A DNA stretch of 64,000 bases, from assembly GCA_033032865.1 (NCBI GenBank), contig JAWHQI010000028.1, forward strand, positions 4,917,001 to 4,981,000, given 5' to 3'. Source of the DNA: Dactylorhiza incarnata (Eukaryota > Streptophyta > Magnoliopsida > Asparagales > Orchidaceae). Under the pieces are notes generated by a model. That model was not told the origin of the DNA. It did no database searches and worked only from the letters and a program-made list of their open reading frames with translations. Positions 63,993 to 64,000 of the stretch are shown piece after piece. The position numbers and the translations under genes are program-made. Positions within the stretch are counted from its first letter, which is position 1. Every line of letters begins with the position of its first letter.

Positions 63993-64000
63993 ACGCCTTA

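Larger units (their letters stand above)
62580..64000 (-). mobile_element. MULE, 3' part, continues past window
   Basis: Left end GGGCGCTGCTATTAGCAG resembles terminal inverted repeats of plant MULEs. Inside come repeated terminal sequences and then transposase C-terminal domains on the minus strand. The other end lies outside. Confidence 0.65.

Noticed and set aside
1..64000. CRISPR array, tRNA or rRNA genes, bacterial operons
   Set aside because: No regularly spaced repeat-spacer array, no tRNA cloverleaf with A and B boxes that I could support, and all context is plant nuclear.

Overview
This window is nuclear DNA of a flowering plant, most likely a eudicot. It has GT-AG introns with AT-rich interiors, plant-type copia and gypsy LTR retrotransposons carrying TGGTATCAGAGC-like primer-binding sites, a MULE, a hAT-type MITE, and no bacterial gene organisation. 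The backbone is one host gene on the + strand, the TPR-containing TFIIIC subunit 3 (GTF3C3/TFIIIC102 family). Its last ten coding exons lie between 17635 and 61155. All nine introns between them have GT-AG ends and compatible phases, and the joined exons read about 470 residues without a stop. The 5' half of the protein is not in the window.

The gene is greatly enlarged by transposons. Intron 3 is 16.0 kb, intron 7 is 2.9 kb and intron 9 is 21.2 kb. Left arm (1-12.6 kb): a minus-strand copia (1165-1616 and 5181-6840) is split by a young, internally deleted gypsy-type element (1617-5175, target duplication CTAGA). A related LTR enters from the left edge. An unidentified minus-strand multi-exon gene candidate lies at 7457-8391. 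Just upstream of the first visible TFIIIC exon is a nearly complete copia with LTRs of only 67 bp (12590-17432, target duplication GCTAT).

Intron 3 holds fragments of several copia and gypsy elements. Among them is a minus-strand copia (26518-31413) inserted into an older plus-strand copia (25990-34280).

Intron 9 is filled by a Tat-type gypsy element (40120-58797). Its pol is interrupted by a 3.1 kb solo LTR (42764-45855, target duplication GCTTC), which carries a 452 bp hAT-type MITE (44659-45110). A 5.15 kb copia (46949-52099, target duplication CCTCG) also interrupts it. Between integrase and the 3' LTR this element has two antisense genes, each with its own TATA box. Antisense gene 1 also has a phase-compatible intron and a poly(A) signal. 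This is the most unusual transcription unit in the window.

Downstream of the TFIIIC stop codon (61155), the right edge enters the 3' part of a MULE transposase on the minus strand, with SWIM and CCHC zinc motifs. Most transposon ORFs are broken. The host exons are intact, so the gene is probably functional if its 5' exons exist upstream.
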